Of a stretch of DNA of 64,000 nucleotides, positions 1-9,164 are shown in pieces. This DNA is from Maribacter flavus (GTDB lineage: Bacteria; Bacteroidota; Bacteroidia; Flavobacteriales; Flavobacteriaceae): NCBI RefSeq assembly GCF_008386635.1, contig NZ_VUOE01000001.1:2099857-2163856 (forward strand), given 5' to 3'. A program made the position numbers and the translations under genes. Numbering within the stretch: the stretch's first letter is position 1; each line of letters begins with the position of its first letter. The notes under the pieces were generated by a model. The model ran no database searches, was not told the DNA's origin, and was given only the letters and a program-made list of their open reading frames with translations.

Positions 1-190
1 TCACTACCTCAAGAAAACCCATAAAGGCCATTTCCTTGTAATGCTTTACCAGGGTTCCGCCGGCCTGTTGCATTAAATCACCGCCCCAACAACGTACCTG
101 CGCATCCGGATCTTCGGTTCTAATGGCCTTGATGAGGTTGGAACCGTGCAGGTCTCCGGAGGCCTCTCCCGCTATGATATAGTACCGCAT
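1..190 (-). CDS. lpxB: Lipid-A-disaccharide synthase, N-terminal 63 residues (cut by window edge)
   Basis: The reading frame starts with ATG at 190 and runs off the left edge of the window. The translated start carries IAGEASGDLHGSNLI at residues 6-20, the glycine-rich N-terminal signature of LpxB, followed by RCWGGDLMQQAG. LpxB joins UDP-2,3-diacylglucosamine to lipid X to form the disaccharide of lipid A at the inner membrane. It lies one base after the stop of the small membrane protein gene and in the same direction as surE, so the three probably form one operon (surE, small protein, lpxB). Only the N-terminus is visible, so completeness cannot be judged. Confidence 0.9.
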   Translation of the reverse strand, partial: MRYYIIAGEASGDLHGSNLIKAIRTEDPDAQVRCWGGDLMQQAGGTLVKHYKEMAFMGFLEVV

Positions 191-191
191 G

Positions 192-476
192 CTAGAAAAC
201 TTTGTAGTACAGGATTAACAAAGCGGTCAAAATAGTGGCAATAAGCACGCCCTTGGCGCGGTTGTCCCTCTTGATCCTTAAAAACCCGAAGAAGGCGATC
301 AGGTTTAAAATCGCACCCAGGGCCAATAGACTGCCCACATGCCCCTGTGAAACGGCAGCCTGATATGTTTCTGATATGCTCAGGTCAGAAAATAAAACGA
401 TATAAGCCAAGGTTCCAAGGGTATTTGCTATGATACCGACTAAAAATCCAATGGTAAGCTCCTTTTTTATAATCAT
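192..476 (-). CDS. Small membrane protein of 94 residues between surE and lpxB
   Basis: Unrecognised function. The product (starting MIIKKELTIGFLVG) has three hydrophobic stretches at about residues 9-29, 47-67 and 77-93, so it is probably an inner-membrane protein. I chose ATG at 476 because it overlaps the surE stop as ATGA, the usual sign of translational coupling; the upstream in-frame start is only a TTG at 488. Its stop is one base before the lpxB start. The tight packing between a phosphatase and a lipid A enzyme suggests co-expression but does not by itself prove a role in envelope synthesis. Confidence 0.75.
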   Translation of the reverse strand: MIIKKELTIGFLVGIIANTLGTLAYIVLFSDLSISETYQAAVSQGHVGSLLALGAILNLIAFFGFLRIKRDNRAKGVLIATILTALLILYYKVF

Positions 477-1249
477 TTCAGATTCCAATTATTAATGTCC
501 TGTATCGCATGGTGGGCCGTTAGGTCAAACTGTGTAGGAACCACGGAAATATAACCGTTGGCCAAGGCCCATTCGTCCGTATCCTCGCCTTTGTCCAAGA
601 GTTCGAATTCGCCCGTCAACCAATAGTAGTCCTTGCCCATGGGGTTCGTTCTTTTGTCGAACTTTTCCTTCCAATTGGCTTTTGCCTGTCTACAGACCTT
701 TATTCCCTTTATTTCCTTCTTTGGTAATTTGGGTATGTTCACATTGAGAACCACTCCCTTTGGAATACCGAACTTTAACGCCTCGCGTACAATTTTTTTA
801 ACGTACTTCTTCGAAGGGGCGAAGTCCGCCTCCCAATTATAGTCGCACAAGGAAAAACCTATGGCAGGCACCCCTTCTATTCCTGCCTCTATGGCGGCGC
901 TCATGGTACCGGAATATATCACGTTTATGGAAGAATTGGACCCGTGGTTGATACCGCTGACGCAGATATCGGGTTTTCGTTCCAAAAGTTCCTGAAGGCC
1001 CAATTTGACGCAGTCCGCCGGTGTACCACTGCAACTATACTCCTCCGTACCCGTATGGCTAAGGTCCACTTGCATTTTTTTAGAATATAGGGTGCTGTCC
1101 AAGGTAATGGCATGCCCCATACCGGATTGTGGGCTGTCCGGAGCGACCACTACAACGTCCCCTATCTCCTTCATGCAGGAGACCAAAGCACGTAGCCCTG
1201 GGGCCGTTATTCCGTCATCATTGGTTACCAATATCAAAGGTTTTCCCAT
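473..1249 (-). CDS. surE: 5'-nucleotidase / survival protein SurE
   Basis: A 258-residue protein starting MGKPLILVTNDDGITAPG. The NDDG motif (residues 10-13) supplies the two acidic metal ligands of the SurE family; further family signatures are the SPQSGMGHAIT segment near residue 44, GINHGSN and the SGTMSAAIEAG segment. SurE is a metal-dependent phosphatase that dephosphorylates nucleoside 5'-monophosphates. The length fits the family (about 250 residues). ATG at 1249 is preferred over an upstream TTG at 1270, because the family starts shortly before the ILVTNDDG strand. It is the first gene of a probable surE-small protein-lpxB operon. Confidence 0.93.
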   Translation of the reverse strand: MGKPLILVTNDDGITAPGLRALVSCMKEIGDVVVVAPDSPQSGMGHAITLDSTLYSKKMQVDLSHTGTEEYSCSGTPADCVKLGLQELLERKPDICVSGINHGSNSSINVIYSGTMSAAIEAGIEGVPAIGFSLCDYNWEADFAPSKKYVKKIVREALKFGIPKGVVLNVNIPKLPKKEIKGIKVCRQAKANWKEKFDKRTNPMGKDYYWLTGEFELLDKGEDTDEWALANGYISVVPTQFDLTAHHAIQDINNWNLK

Positions 1250-1438
1250 GGTGCATACTTTCCGGGTCAAAAATACGTTTTTAAATAGGATTTGCCGCTG
1301 GGCCCGTTTAACAAAAAATTAATTCCGAGTCCCCCAATTGGCATGGTTTTTTCTTTATCTTAGAGGATTTCGATGCAAAAGTTGTCCACATAATCTTCAA
1401 ATTCAAAGGTTTTGAAAAATAGATTTAAAAATATTTTT

Positions 1439-3583
1439 ATGAAAAGAAATTTAGCCTATGTTCTTATGGTAATGCTGGTGGCGGTAGCCTCCTGTAGTTT
1501 TACCAATAAGTCGTTTGAGAATGACGACAAGGACAAACTGTTATTAGATTTGATTACATACGTCCTTGAAAAAGGCCATTACGAGCCAAAGGACATCAAT
1601 GATGATTTTTCCGTTAGTGTTTTTGAGGACTTCATCGATGTGCTGGATCCCACCAAACGTTATTTTTTGGCTTCGGACATAGCCGATTTTGAACAATATA
1701 AGTTTCAAATCGATGATCAAATCAAGAATACGGATATTTCCTTCTTCAATTTGGTGTATGAAAGGTTGATAAAAAGGATGGGCGATGCCAAGGAAATCTA
1801 TAAAGAGGTGTTGCAGCAGCCATTCGATTATACCCAAAACGAAAGTATCAGTATCAAGTACGAGGATGAACCTTTTGCTTCCAACAAGGAAGAATTGAAG
1901 GAGCGTTGGAGGAAACAACTCAAATATGCAACTCTTGGAACATACGATTCCAAGATTTCACATGCCGAGAAGCCAGCCGACGAGGCAGCGGCCGATAACC
2001 ATAATCACAGCGCACATACCCCCGAGCAGGCAGAAATCGAATCCAGAAAATCTACCGAGGCCACCTTGGACGAGTTTTTCGATTTTGTGGACGATTTGGA
2101 GCGCAAGGATTGGTTCGTGCAGTATATCAACACCATAGTGGACGAGTTCGACCCCCATACCTTTTATTTTGCACCGGACGACAAGGAGAAATTCGACATG
2201 AACATGTCCGGGAAATTTGAGGGAATCGGTGCCAGGCTTCAGAAGAAGCCGGAAGGGGCGAAAATTGTTGAAATTATTTCTGGTGGACCCGTTTGGAGGG
2301 ACCAGCGTTTGGAGGTTGGTGATGAGATCATCAAAGTAGGACAGAACGGGGAAGAACCCATCAATATTGTTGGAATGCGCTTGGATGACGCCATTAAATT
2401 GATAAAGGGCCCACAGGGAACCGTAGTCGATCTAACGGTGAGAAAAGTGGATGGATCTTTAGAGGAAATATCCTTGACAAGGGACGTGGTTGAACTGGAG
2501 GAGTCTTATGCAAAATCTGCCAACATTATTCGAGGCGATCAGAAATTCGGGATTATCAATCTTCCCAAATTCTATGTGGACTTTGAGGATTATAACGAAA
2601 GAAATGCCGCTACGGATGTTGCCAAGGAAGTTGAGCGACTTAAGGAAGAAGGTGCAGAGGGGCTTATTTTGGACCTCAGGGATAACGGTGGCGGATCCTT
2701 AAAAACGGTGGTTGAAATGGCCGGCCTGTTTATAAAGGACGGACCCATTGTACAGGTAAGATCGGGCAACAAGCAAAAAGAAGTGTATGACGATAATGAC
2801 GAGCGAATCCAGTGGGAAGGACCTTTGGTAATATTGGTCAACGAACTATCCGCATCAGCATCTGAAATATTGGCCGCCGCCATGCAGGATTATAAAAGGG
2901 GCATTGTCATAGGAAGCAAGCAAACTTTTGGAAAAGGAACCGTACAAAATGTAATTCCGTTGGACAATATCGTTCGGAGTAATGAGCACGGCGATTTGGG
3001 AGCCATTAAGTTGACCACCCAAAAGTTTTATAGGATCAATGGAGGCTCTACCCAGTTGGAAGGAGTAAAGAGTGACGTTGTGGTTCCGGATAAGTACAGT
3101 TACATCGACCTTGGGGAACGCGATCAGGCAAATCCTTTAAAATGGGATAAAATCACACCAGCTGATTATGAGGTTTGGAACGGATATTTGGATTATGAAC
3201 AAACTGTGGCCAAGTCTAAAAAGCGAATGGCGAGCAATCCACAGATAAAATTGATAGAGGAGAATGCCAAATGGTTGAAATCCGAACAGGACGAAACCGA
3301 AATCTCCTTGAATTACGTGACGTACAAGGAAGAAAAGGAAAAAGACAAGGAGCAGTCCGATTACTTCAAGAATCTATCCGACTATGATTCGAAATTGACT
3401 TTCGAGTCCTTGAAGTACGAACAGGAACTCTTTACCCAGGATTCCGTATTACGGGAGAAAAGGGATAGATGGCATAAAAGCCTGGCGAAGGACGTTTACG
3501 TGGAAGAAGCGGTGAATGTTCTTGAGGATTTAAAAATGAACAATTTGAAAAATATCAAATTGGCGAGTAGCGCAAAAAATTAG
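1439..3583 (+). CDS. prc: Carboxy-terminal processing protease (tail-specific protease, S41), lipoprotein
   Basis: A 714-residue protein. ATG at 1439 gives a clean lipoprotein signal (MKRNLAYVLM...VASC, lipobox Cys at 19); an in-frame TTG at 1412 would add nine residues and is less likely. Order: long N-terminal helical domain, a PDZ domain (GIGARLQ...GGPVWRD...VGDEIIKVG, about 260-310), the S41 protease core with LDLRDNGGGSL, nucleophile region NELSASASEIL (about 470) and general-base lysine region FGKGTVQ, then a C-terminal Prc-type extension. A His-rich stretch (DNHNHSAHTPEQ) sits in the N-terminal domain. The family degrades periplasmic proteins from the C-terminus. It is monocistronic and ends in front of a bidirectional terminator. 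Confidence 0.92.
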   Translation: MKRNLAYVLMVMLVAVASCSFTNKSFENDDKDKLLLDLITYVLEKGHYEPKDINDDFSVSVFEDFIDVLDPTKRYFLASDIADFEQYKFQIDDQIKNTDISFFNLVYERLIKRMGDAKEIYKEVLQQPFDYTQNESISIKYEDEPFASNKEELKERWRKQLKYATLGTYDSKISHAEKPADEAAADNHNHSAHTPEQAEIESRKSTEATLDEFFDFVDDLERKDWFVQYINTIVDEFDPHTFYFAPDDKEKFDMNMSGKFEGIGARLQKKPEGAKIVEIISGGPVWRDQRLEVGDEIIKVGQNGEEPINIVGMRLDDAIKLIKGPQGTVVDLTVRKVDGSLEEISLTRDVVELEESYAKSANIIRGDQKFGIINLPKFYVDFEDYNERNAATDVAKEVERLKEEGAEGLILDLRDNGGGSLKTVVEMAGLFIKDGPIVQVRSGNKQKEVYDDNDERIQWEGPLVILVNELSASASEILAAAMQDYKRGIVIGSKQTFGKGTVQNVIPLDNIVRSNEHGDLGAIKLTTQKFYRINGGSTQLEGVKSDVVVPDKYSYIDLGERDQANPLKWDKITPADYEVWNGYLDYEQTVAKSKKRMASNPQIKLIEENAKWLKSEQDETEISLNYVTYKEEKEKDKEQSDYFKNLSDYDSKLTFESLKYEQELFTQDSVLREKRDRWHKSLAKDVYVEEAVNVLEDLKMNNLKNIKLASSAKN

Positions 3584-3604
3584 GAAGCAAAATTTCTACT
3601 TACC

Positions 3605-3633
3605 AAAGGGCCCCTTAATTAGGGGCCTTTTTA
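3605..3633. terminator. Bidirectional intrinsic terminator between prc and msrA
   Basis: A GC-rich hairpin AAAGGGCCCCT-TAATT-AGGGGCCTTT, with one bulged G, lies between the convergent stops at 3583 and 3631. It is followed by T-rich sequence on the plus strand and by an equivalent tract on the minus strand, so it can end transcripts from both sides. Confidence 0.8.
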
Positions 3634-4170
3634 GTTTACTTTATTGGCATTTAATTTTCTCAATTTTGCCAATTTTGGGTCGATTACAACTTGGCAATAT
3701 GCTTGAGAGGGATTGTTTTTGTAGTAATCTTGATGATAGTCTTCGGCATCATAAAAAATACCCAATGGTGTCAATTCCGTAACAATGGGATTTTCATAAA
3801 GTCCGGCAACATCCATAAGCACATGCTCAGCAATCTTTTTCTGATCGTCATTGATATAATAGATAGCGGATCGGTATTGCGTTCCCACATCGGCGCCCTG
3901 CCTGTTCAGTGTTGTTGGGTCATGTGTTGTCATAAAGATGTGCAATATATCGTACAAGGTAATCATGGAATTATCGAAAGTTACACGGACCACCTCCGCA
4001 TGACCGGTTAGACCGGAGCAGATTTCCCTGTAGGTGGGCTTGCCCGGTGCATTTCCTCCCGTATATCCAGATACTACGGATCGAACTCCCTTAATTTCTT
4101 GAAATATAGCTTCGGTACACCAAAAGCAACCTCCGCCTACGGTAATAGTTTCCAATTTAATGTCACCCAT
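3631..4170 (-). CDS. msrA: Peptide methionine (S)-S-oxide reductase
   Basis: A 179-residue protein with the MsrA signature GGGCFWCTEAIF; Cys15 is the catalytic cysteine. Further family motifs are SGYTGG, GHAEVV (substrate pocket) and the region DVGTQYRSAIYY. It reduces the S-epimer of methionine sulfoxide in proteins and free methionine, using thioredoxin. The start codon lies inside the 3' end of msrB (8-base overlap), so msrB-msrA is an operon that covers both sulfoxide stereoisomers. No signal peptide is visible, so it is probably cytoplasmic. Confidence 0.95.
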   Translation of the reverse strand: MGDIKLETITVGGGCFWCTEAIFQEIKGVRSVVSGYTGGNAPGKPTYREICSGLTGHAEVVRVTFDNSMITLYDILHIFMTTHDPTTLNRQGADVGTQYRSAIYYINDDQKKIAEHVLMDVAGLYENPIVTELTPLGIFYDAEDYHQDYYKNNPSQAYCQVVIDPKLAKLRKLNANKVN

Positions 4171-4624
4171 TATCGTTTTCCTTTGTCATTTTCATGGATT
4201 CCGAATTGATGCAATATCGTAGGCCGCTTGGTGGAGGACCATCTGGAAAAACATGTCCTAAATGTGCGTCGCAAGTGTTGCATAGTACTTCCACCCGGGT
4301 CATGCCAAAAGAAGTATCCTTACTATACTTGATTGCGTTTTCCTTTATGGGCTGTGTGAAACTTGGCCATCCCGTCCCAGATTCAAATTTGATGCTGGAA
4401 TCGAATAGGGACGTTCCGCAGCAAATACATTCGTACTTTCCGGCATCGTGTACGCTACACAAGGCTCCGGAATGTGGGGCTTCCGTTCCTTTTTTTCGGG
4501 TAATCCTGAATTGTTCCGGTGTCAACAGTTCTTTCCATTCCTTCTCGGATTTTTCTACCCGATTATCCGGAACGGGATTTCCTTTTACTGAAAAATGAAT
4601 TACATCTTTCCACGTAAGTGCCAT
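4163..4624 (-). CDS. msrB: Peptide methionine (R)-S-oxide reductase
   Basis: A 153-residue protein. The catalytic cysteine is in RYCINSESM (Cys138). Two Cys-x-x-Cys pairs (CICC and CNTC just before DAHLGHVF) form the structural zinc site of the family, and ESGTGWPSF is the conserved substrate-binding segment. It reduces the R-epimer of methionine sulfoxide. It is the first gene of the msrB-msrA pair and is divergent from the nuclease gene at 4711. Confidence 0.95.
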   Translation of the reverse strand: MALTWKDVIHFSVKGNPVPDNRVEKSEKEWKELLTPEQFRITRKKGTEAPHSGALCSVHDAGKYECICCGTSLFDSSIKFESGTGWPSFTQPIKENAIKYSKDTSFGMTRVEVLCNTCDAHLGHVFPDGPPPSGLRYCINSESMKMTKENDNG

Positions 4625-4698
4625 AAGTGTCCTTTCTTTAGTAATTATTAGATGTTTTATAGGTCGGTCTAAACCTGAAAATCTTACAAATTTGTGGT

Positions 4699-4706
4699 TA
4701 CCTTTG
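4699..4706 (+). promoter_or_regulatory. Candidate -7 element TACCTTTG, four bases before the nuclease ATG
   Basis: The octamer matches the Bacteroidota -7 consensus TAnnTTTG exactly. No TTG at the usual -33 distance (17-23 bases upstream) was found. Its closeness to the ATG at 4711 would put the transcription start at or near the start codon, i.e. a leaderless message. Support is the motif match alone. Confidence 0.35.
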
Positions 4707-4710
4707 AAGG

Positions 4711-5523
4711 ATGTCCAGATATCGTAAAAATAGCACTATTTACTCCATTTTAATAGTGATATGCATCGTTGGGTTTTGGGTATTTGAGAACTTTTACACC
4801 CCGGATACCTATTCAAAAAACAATGATGAAAATGGGGCAAGTTCCTTTCCTTTGGAGTATTTGCCCAGTTCCACAACCGGCGACATCGTACACCATTCCT
4901 ATTACTCGCTGTCCTATAACGAACCTTTTGAGCAAGCGGAATGGGTGGCCTATGAATTGGACAAGAAACATTTGACCTATGATGATAGGGACAGGCCCTA
5001 CTTCATTGAAGATCCCTATGTAAAATCCAAGTCGGCAGATTGGCGCAACTATAGGGGTTCAGGGTACGATAGAGGCCACTTATGTCCGGCCGGTGACCGT
5101 AGGTTTTCGGAACAAGCGTATAATGAAACATTTTATACCAGTAATATAAGTCCGCAGGACAAGGACTTCAATGCCGGTGTTTGGAACCGCTTGGAGATGC
5201 AAGTACGTCAATGGGCGAAACGCTACGGAAAAGTGATCGTTATAACGGGCGGCGTTCTGGAACCTGGTTTACAAGAAATAGGGGAGGAAGCTGTTGACGT
5301 TCCTAAGAAATTTTACAAAATAGTAGCTCGTAAGGAAAGGGATAGACTTAAGATTCTTGGGTTCTTGATTCCCGGGGTAGAACAGCAACGGCCCTTGGAA
5401 AGCTTTTGTGTGGCGGTGGATAGTATTGAATCCTTAACAGGAATCGACTTTTTCAAGGAGTTGAATACGGGACTTGCGGAAACATTGGAAAGTTCCGTGG
5501 CCAGCCACGATTGGAAGTTTTAA
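4711..5523 (+). CDS. DNA/RNA non-specific endonuclease (NUC1/ENDO3-type, His-Me finger)
   Basis: A 270-residue protein with an N-terminal hydrophobic segment (about residues 10-28) that acts as a signal or membrane anchor, so the nuclease should face the periplasm or outside. The core contains DRGHLCPAGDRR (D120-H123), where the His is the general base of the beta-beta-alpha-Me family; the metal-binding Asn of the family lies in the NISPQDKDFNAGVWN region. Family members cut single- and double-stranded DNA and RNA. Its 3' end overlaps the convergent rodA stop by four bases. The role (nutrient scavenging or defence) is not shown by the sequence. Confidence 0.88.
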   Translation: MSRYRKNSTIYSILIVICIVGFWVFENFYTPDTYSKNNDENGASSFPLEYLPSSTTGDIVHHSYYSLSYNEPFEQAEWVAYELDKKHLTYDDRDRPYFIEDPYVKSKSADWRNYRGSGYDRGHLCPAGDRRFSEQAYNETFYTSNISPQDKDFNAGVWNRLEMQVRQWAKRYGKVIVITGGVLEPGLQEIGEEAVDVPKKFYKIVARKERDRLKILGFLIPGVEQQRPLESFCVAVDSIESLTGIDFFKELNTGLAETLESSVASHDWKF

Positions 5524-6800
5524 AAATTTTCCTTCAATCTGTTGGTGTCCAACTTTAAAAATATAAATAACAAAAGGGTAAAGAAAAGAAGTCCGGAGCC
5601 CCCGTAACTGAAAAAGGGTAAGGGAATACCTATGGTAGGTAGAATTCCTATCACCATACCTATATTGATAAAATAATGTACCAAAAGAACCGATATCACA
5701 CCATAACCGTACATTCTGGAGAACCCATTTTTTTGACGTTCCGCTAAGTAAATCAGTCGTAAAAAGAGGATTGAAAACAAAATGATTACCGTAGCGGTAC
5801 CCACAAAGCCCCATTCTTCCCCAATGGTAGTGAAAATGTAATCCGTGTCCTGTTCCGGAACAAAATCACCCTTGGTACGAGTTCCTTCCAAAAAACCTTT
5901 TCCTGATAGACCTCCAGATTCTATGGCCTTTTCGGACTGATAGGTATTATAGCCAATGGTCTTTCGTATTTCCTCCAATTTTTCTGGGTCTTTTTCCAAT
6001 CGCAACCATAGGCTAAATCGATCTCTGTGCCGCTGTTCAAAAAGATTATTGAAAACAAAATTCACTGACAATGAGAAAAGAATAACCACAATAGATCCTA
6101 TTATGATGGGAATAATGGGAACTTTTAGGGTTTTTCGTTTTAAAAGAAAAAACAAAACGATCAACAGCGATAGCCCAATGGTCAACCAAATGGTCCCGAA
6201 CATCAGAGTGATTATAAAGATCAAAATCAGTGTAAAGCCTATGCCCAAATAATAAAGCGGGAGTCCTTCCCTAAAAATCACGAATACAAGGGAAAAGAAT
6301 ACGAGGGCACTTCCTGGATCCGGTTGGGGAATGATAAGCAACGCTGGAATAAGTATAATCAATAATGCATACAATTGGTCCTTTACTCGCCTTAGGTCGG
6401 TCTGGATATCGCTTAGGTATTTTGCAAGGGCAAGAGCGGTGGAGACTTTTGCCAATTCCGAAGGTTGAAAATTAAAAAAACCCAGGTCGTACCATGAGGT
6501 GGCTCCCGCAATGGTTTTGCCAAACACGAACAATCCCAAGAGGGATACCATGGTCAAAAGATAGAATAGACTTGCAAAGCGCTCGTAAAAGTTTGCTTCT
6601 AGGGCTAGTACCACGATAATGGTTACTAAGCTAACAATTATAAAAAAAAGCTGTTTCCCAGATCGCGTACTTAAATCAAGAAGGGAGGTTTGTTCATCGC
6701 TAAAGGTGCTGGAGTATATGTTAATCCAGCCGATAAAGACCAGTGCTAAGTAAATAAGAATCGTAAGCCAATCTATTCTCCTTAGAACCTTACCAAACAC
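5520..6800 (-). CDS. rodA: Rod-shape SEDS glycosyltransferase RodA
   Basis: A 426-residue polytopic protein of the FtsW/RodA/SpoVE family. Ten or so membrane segments, the QPSELAK motif early on and the conserved C-terminal stretch GIGLP-like (GIPLPFFSYGGSGLL) mark it as SEDS. It polymerises lipid II into glycan strands during elongation. It starts with GTG at 6800 inside the 3' end of the PBP2 gene (11-base overlap), so it pairs with that transpeptidase as in the standard elongasome operon. A soluble-looking loop (about residues 240-310) separates two membrane blocks. It is the last gene of mreB-mreC-mreD-pbp2-rodA. Confidence 0.93.
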   Translation of the reverse strand: MFGKVLRRIDWLTILIYLALVFIGWINIYSSTFSDEQTSLLDLSTRSGKQLFFIIVSLVTIIVVLALEANFYERFASLFYLLTMVSLLGLFVFGKTIAGATSWYDLGFFNFQPSELAKVSTALALAKYLSDIQTDLRRVKDQLYALLIILIPALLIIPQPDPGSALVFFSLVFVIFREGLPLYYLGIGFTLILIFIITLMFGTIWLTIGLSLLIVLFFLLKRKTLKVPIIPIIIGSIVVILFSLSVNFVFNNLFEQRHRDRFSLWLRLEKDPEKLEEIRKTIGYNTYQSEKAIESGGLSGKGFLEGTRTKGDFVPEQDTDYIFTTIGEEWGFVGTATVIILFSILFLRLIYLAERQKNGFSRMYGYGVISVLLVHYFINIGMVIGILPTIGIPLPFFSYGGSGLLFFTLLLFIFLKLDTNRLKENF

Positions 6801-8658
6801 GTTCGTTTATTTTAAATTCCTCACCACTATAAGGTTTGGCATATTCATGTTCCAAGGTCTTCTCCAACATCTTCTTCTCCAAGTCCTTTCTGGTAATTTC
6901 GCCTTTCAGGTATTTCTCTATCATTAATGAGGCTATATGACCGGCATACCTAGAACCGAAGTACCCATTTTCAATATAAACGGCAATGGCAATTTTGGGG
7001 TCGTTTACCGGCGCAAATGCCACGAATACCGAGTGGTCCGTTAACTGGGTGCGTACTCCGTCAATCTTGGTGAAATTTTCTGCAGTACCTGTTTTTCCCG
7101 CGATTTCGATACCTGGAACCTGTAACCATCGTGCCGTCCCCTTTTTGTAAACATCTGCCATACCTTGCACTACGGGTTCAAAATGTTCCCTATCTATTGT
7201 GGTGTACTTGGGCTCCGTGAATTTTGGATCTGTAATATCCTTCCCTTCTATTTTTTTGAGGATATGGGGTGTATAGTAAAAACCACGATTTGCAATGGCC
7301 GCTGTCATGTTGGCCAATTGCACGGGGGTCGCCAGGACTTCACCTTGACCAATGGAATTTGAAATAATGTAGGAAGAGCTCCATCTATTGTCCCCGTACC
7401 ACTTGTCATAATATTCCTTACTGGGGATCCTCCCTTTTTGCCCAAATGGCAGATCATACCCTAGGTAATCGCCCAGTCCGAAACTTTTCATATGGTTTTC
7501 CCAAACATCCATGGCATCATCCGTGGTGTCGAACTTTTCAAAAATCTTGCGAAAGGTACCTGCGAAATAGGCATTGCAGGATTGGTAAATACCACTGTTC
7601 AAATTACGAAGCCCACCACCGCAGTGACAGCCGCGTTTCTTTTTACCTACGTAAAAACCATTATAACATTGAATGGTGGTTGATTCGTCCAAAACCCCCT
7701 CCTGTAAGGCAATAAGGGCATTCAAGGTCTTGAAGGGGGATCCTGGCGGTTGTTGCGCGTGAATGGACCTGTCCCATGTTGGATTCGCAATGGTGTCGTT
7801 GTAGAGTTCCGTATAGTTTTTGGAACGTTGTCTACCTACCAGTAGGGACGGATCATAGGTAGGCCCAGAAATCATTGTCAATATTTCACCCGTTGCAGGT
7901 TCAAGCGCAACGATACCACCACGTTTGCCTACCATCAATCGTTCACCATATTCCTGTAGGGTCTTGTCCAAAGTAACGCTTATCTGTTTTCCTTGCTCTG
8001 GAAGGGTATCCAGTGAACCATTTTTGTACGGACCAATGTCACGGTTAAATCGGTCTTTTTGAATATACTGCACCCCTTTTCTTCCTCTCAATTGCTCCTC
8101 GTAGTACCTTTCAACCCCGGTTCTACCTCTAAGCTCCCCTTGTATGTAATATTTGTTTTTTGCCAAGTCACCTTCGTTTACCTCACTGATATAACCCAAC
8201 ACGTTTGCCGCACTGGGCGTATCATAATATCTTAAGGAACGCTTTTGTATGTAGAAGCCTTTGTACTTACGCATTTTCTCCTGCAATTTGGCATAGTCTT
8301 CCTTTGAGAGTTGAGGGACCAGTACGGAGGGCAGCCTTGGGGAATATACCCTGGCCTTTGTCAGCTTTTCTACGAATGTATCGGTATCGATACCCAGCAT
8401 TTCGCAGAATTCAAGGGTATCCAAAGGTTGTACTTCACGGGGTATGACCATGACATCATAAGCAGGGTCGTTACCTACCAGGAGATTACCGTTCCTATCG
8501 TAGATATAACCTCTTTCTGGATAGGTGTAAACCCTTTTTATACTTGGGTCTTCAATAACCTGATCGGGAGAGAAGCTGAATATCTGCAAATAGGACAGCC
8601 TACCTAAAAAGGTAATTCCTATGATTACGATAATCGATGAAAGTAAGACTCTTCTCAT
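6790..8658 (-). CDS. mrdA: Penicillin-binding protein 2, elongation-specific transpeptidase
   Basis: A 622-residue class B PBP with one N-terminal membrane segment (residues about 5-22). A dimerisation domain (ERGYIYDRNG...) precedes the transpeptidase domain with the active-site set SPFK (PPGSPFKTLNA, about residue 306), SNS (ISNSIGQGE) and KTG (AGKTGTAENF). It cross-links peptidoglycan together with RodA. It overlaps mreD upstream (ATGA) and rodA downstream. Cysteines around residues 331-350 (CYNGFY...CHCGGG...SCNAYF) are unusual in number for a periplasmic PBP domain but occur in Bacteroidota PBP2. Confidence 0.93.
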   Translation of the reverse strand: MRRVLLSSIIVIIGITFLGRLSYLQIFSFSPDQVIEDPSIKRVYTYPERGYIYDRNGNLLVGNDPAYDVMVIPREVQPLDTLEFCEMLGIDTDTFVEKLTKARVYSPRLPSVLVPQLSKEDYAKLQEKMRKYKGFYIQKRSLRYYDTPSAANVLGYISEVNEGDLAKNKYYIQGELRGRTGVERYYEEQLRGRKGVQYIQKDRFNRDIGPYKNGSLDTLPEQGKQISVTLDKTLQEYGERLMVGKRGGIVALEPATGEILTMISGPTYDPSLLVGRQRSKNYTELYNDTIANPTWDRSIHAQQPPGSPFKTLNALIALQEGVLDESTTIQCYNGFYVGKKKRGCHCGGGLRNLNSGIYQSCNAYFAGTFRKIFEKFDTTDDAMDVWENHMKSFGLGDYLGYDLPFGQKGRIPSKEYYDKWYGDNRWSSSYIISNSIGQGEVLATPVQLANMTAAIANRGFYYTPHILKKIEGKDITDPKFTEPKYTTIDREHFEPVVQGMADVYKKGTARWLQVPGIEIAGKTGTAENFTKIDGVRTQLTDHSVFVAFAPVNDPKIAIAVYIENGYFGSRYAGHIASLMIEKYLKGEITRKDLEKKMLEKTLEHEYAKPYSGEEFKINERVW

Positions 8659-9164
8659 TCCTTCCTGGTACTGAACAATGAACTAAACAATAAGCACAAA
8701 ATAATGGATGCCGTCCCAATAGCGATACTTTTTTTGAAGATCAGCAAGACATTCGCAAAACTAAAAATCTCCAGCGTAAAGTATATAACGTGATGAACCA
8801 CAATTAATAACGCTAAAAAGGTGAATTGTTGTGCCTTGGTAGCACTATTTAACTTAAAACTTTGAAACTCATAATTCACACCAAAAACGAACCGCATAAT
8901 TGATGGTCTTAAATAGGCTATGGTAACCGTAGCCGCTGCATTCAAGGCCATGGTATCCGAGAAAACATCGATTAAAAGACCGAGTAAAAAGCAAATCAAA
9001 ATAAAGGTAGTCCTGTTCTTTTTTATAGGGTACCAATAAAGAAACAAAACATAGACCATCGGATTTATAAAACCAAAGAAGTTCAACCTATTGAATACAA
9101 GTACTTGTACCAAAATCAATAGCACGAACCTTAAAACGTTTATAAAGAAAGTGCTATTGATCAT
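8655..9164 (-). CDS. mreD: Rod shape-determining protein MreD
   Basis: A 169-residue very hydrophobic protein with about five membrane segments. Sequence conservation in MreD is low; the assignment rests on size, topology and position between mreC and pbp2. The stop overlaps the pbp2 start (ATGA) and the start overlaps mreC by 11 bases, so translation is coupled. MreD is an inner-membrane partner of MreC and the elongation machinery. Confidence 0.85.
   Translation of the reverse strand: MINSTFFINVLRFVLLILVQVLVFNRLNFFGFINPMVYVLFLYWYPIKKNRTTFILICFLLGLLIDVFSDTMALNAAATVTIAYLRPSIMRFVFGVNYEFQSFKLNSATKAQQFTFLALLIVVHHVIYFTLEIFSFANVLLIFKKSIAIGTASIILCLLFSSLFSTRKE

Noticed and set aside
1338-1363. Promoter for the tail-specific protease (TTG with TATCTTAG)
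   Set aside because: The spacer is about 15 bases and the -7 box has a mismatch, so support is too weak.
1412-1438. TTG start adding nine residues to the tail-specific protease
   Set aside because: The ATG at 1439 gives a regular lipoprotein signal peptide; the extension would spoil it.
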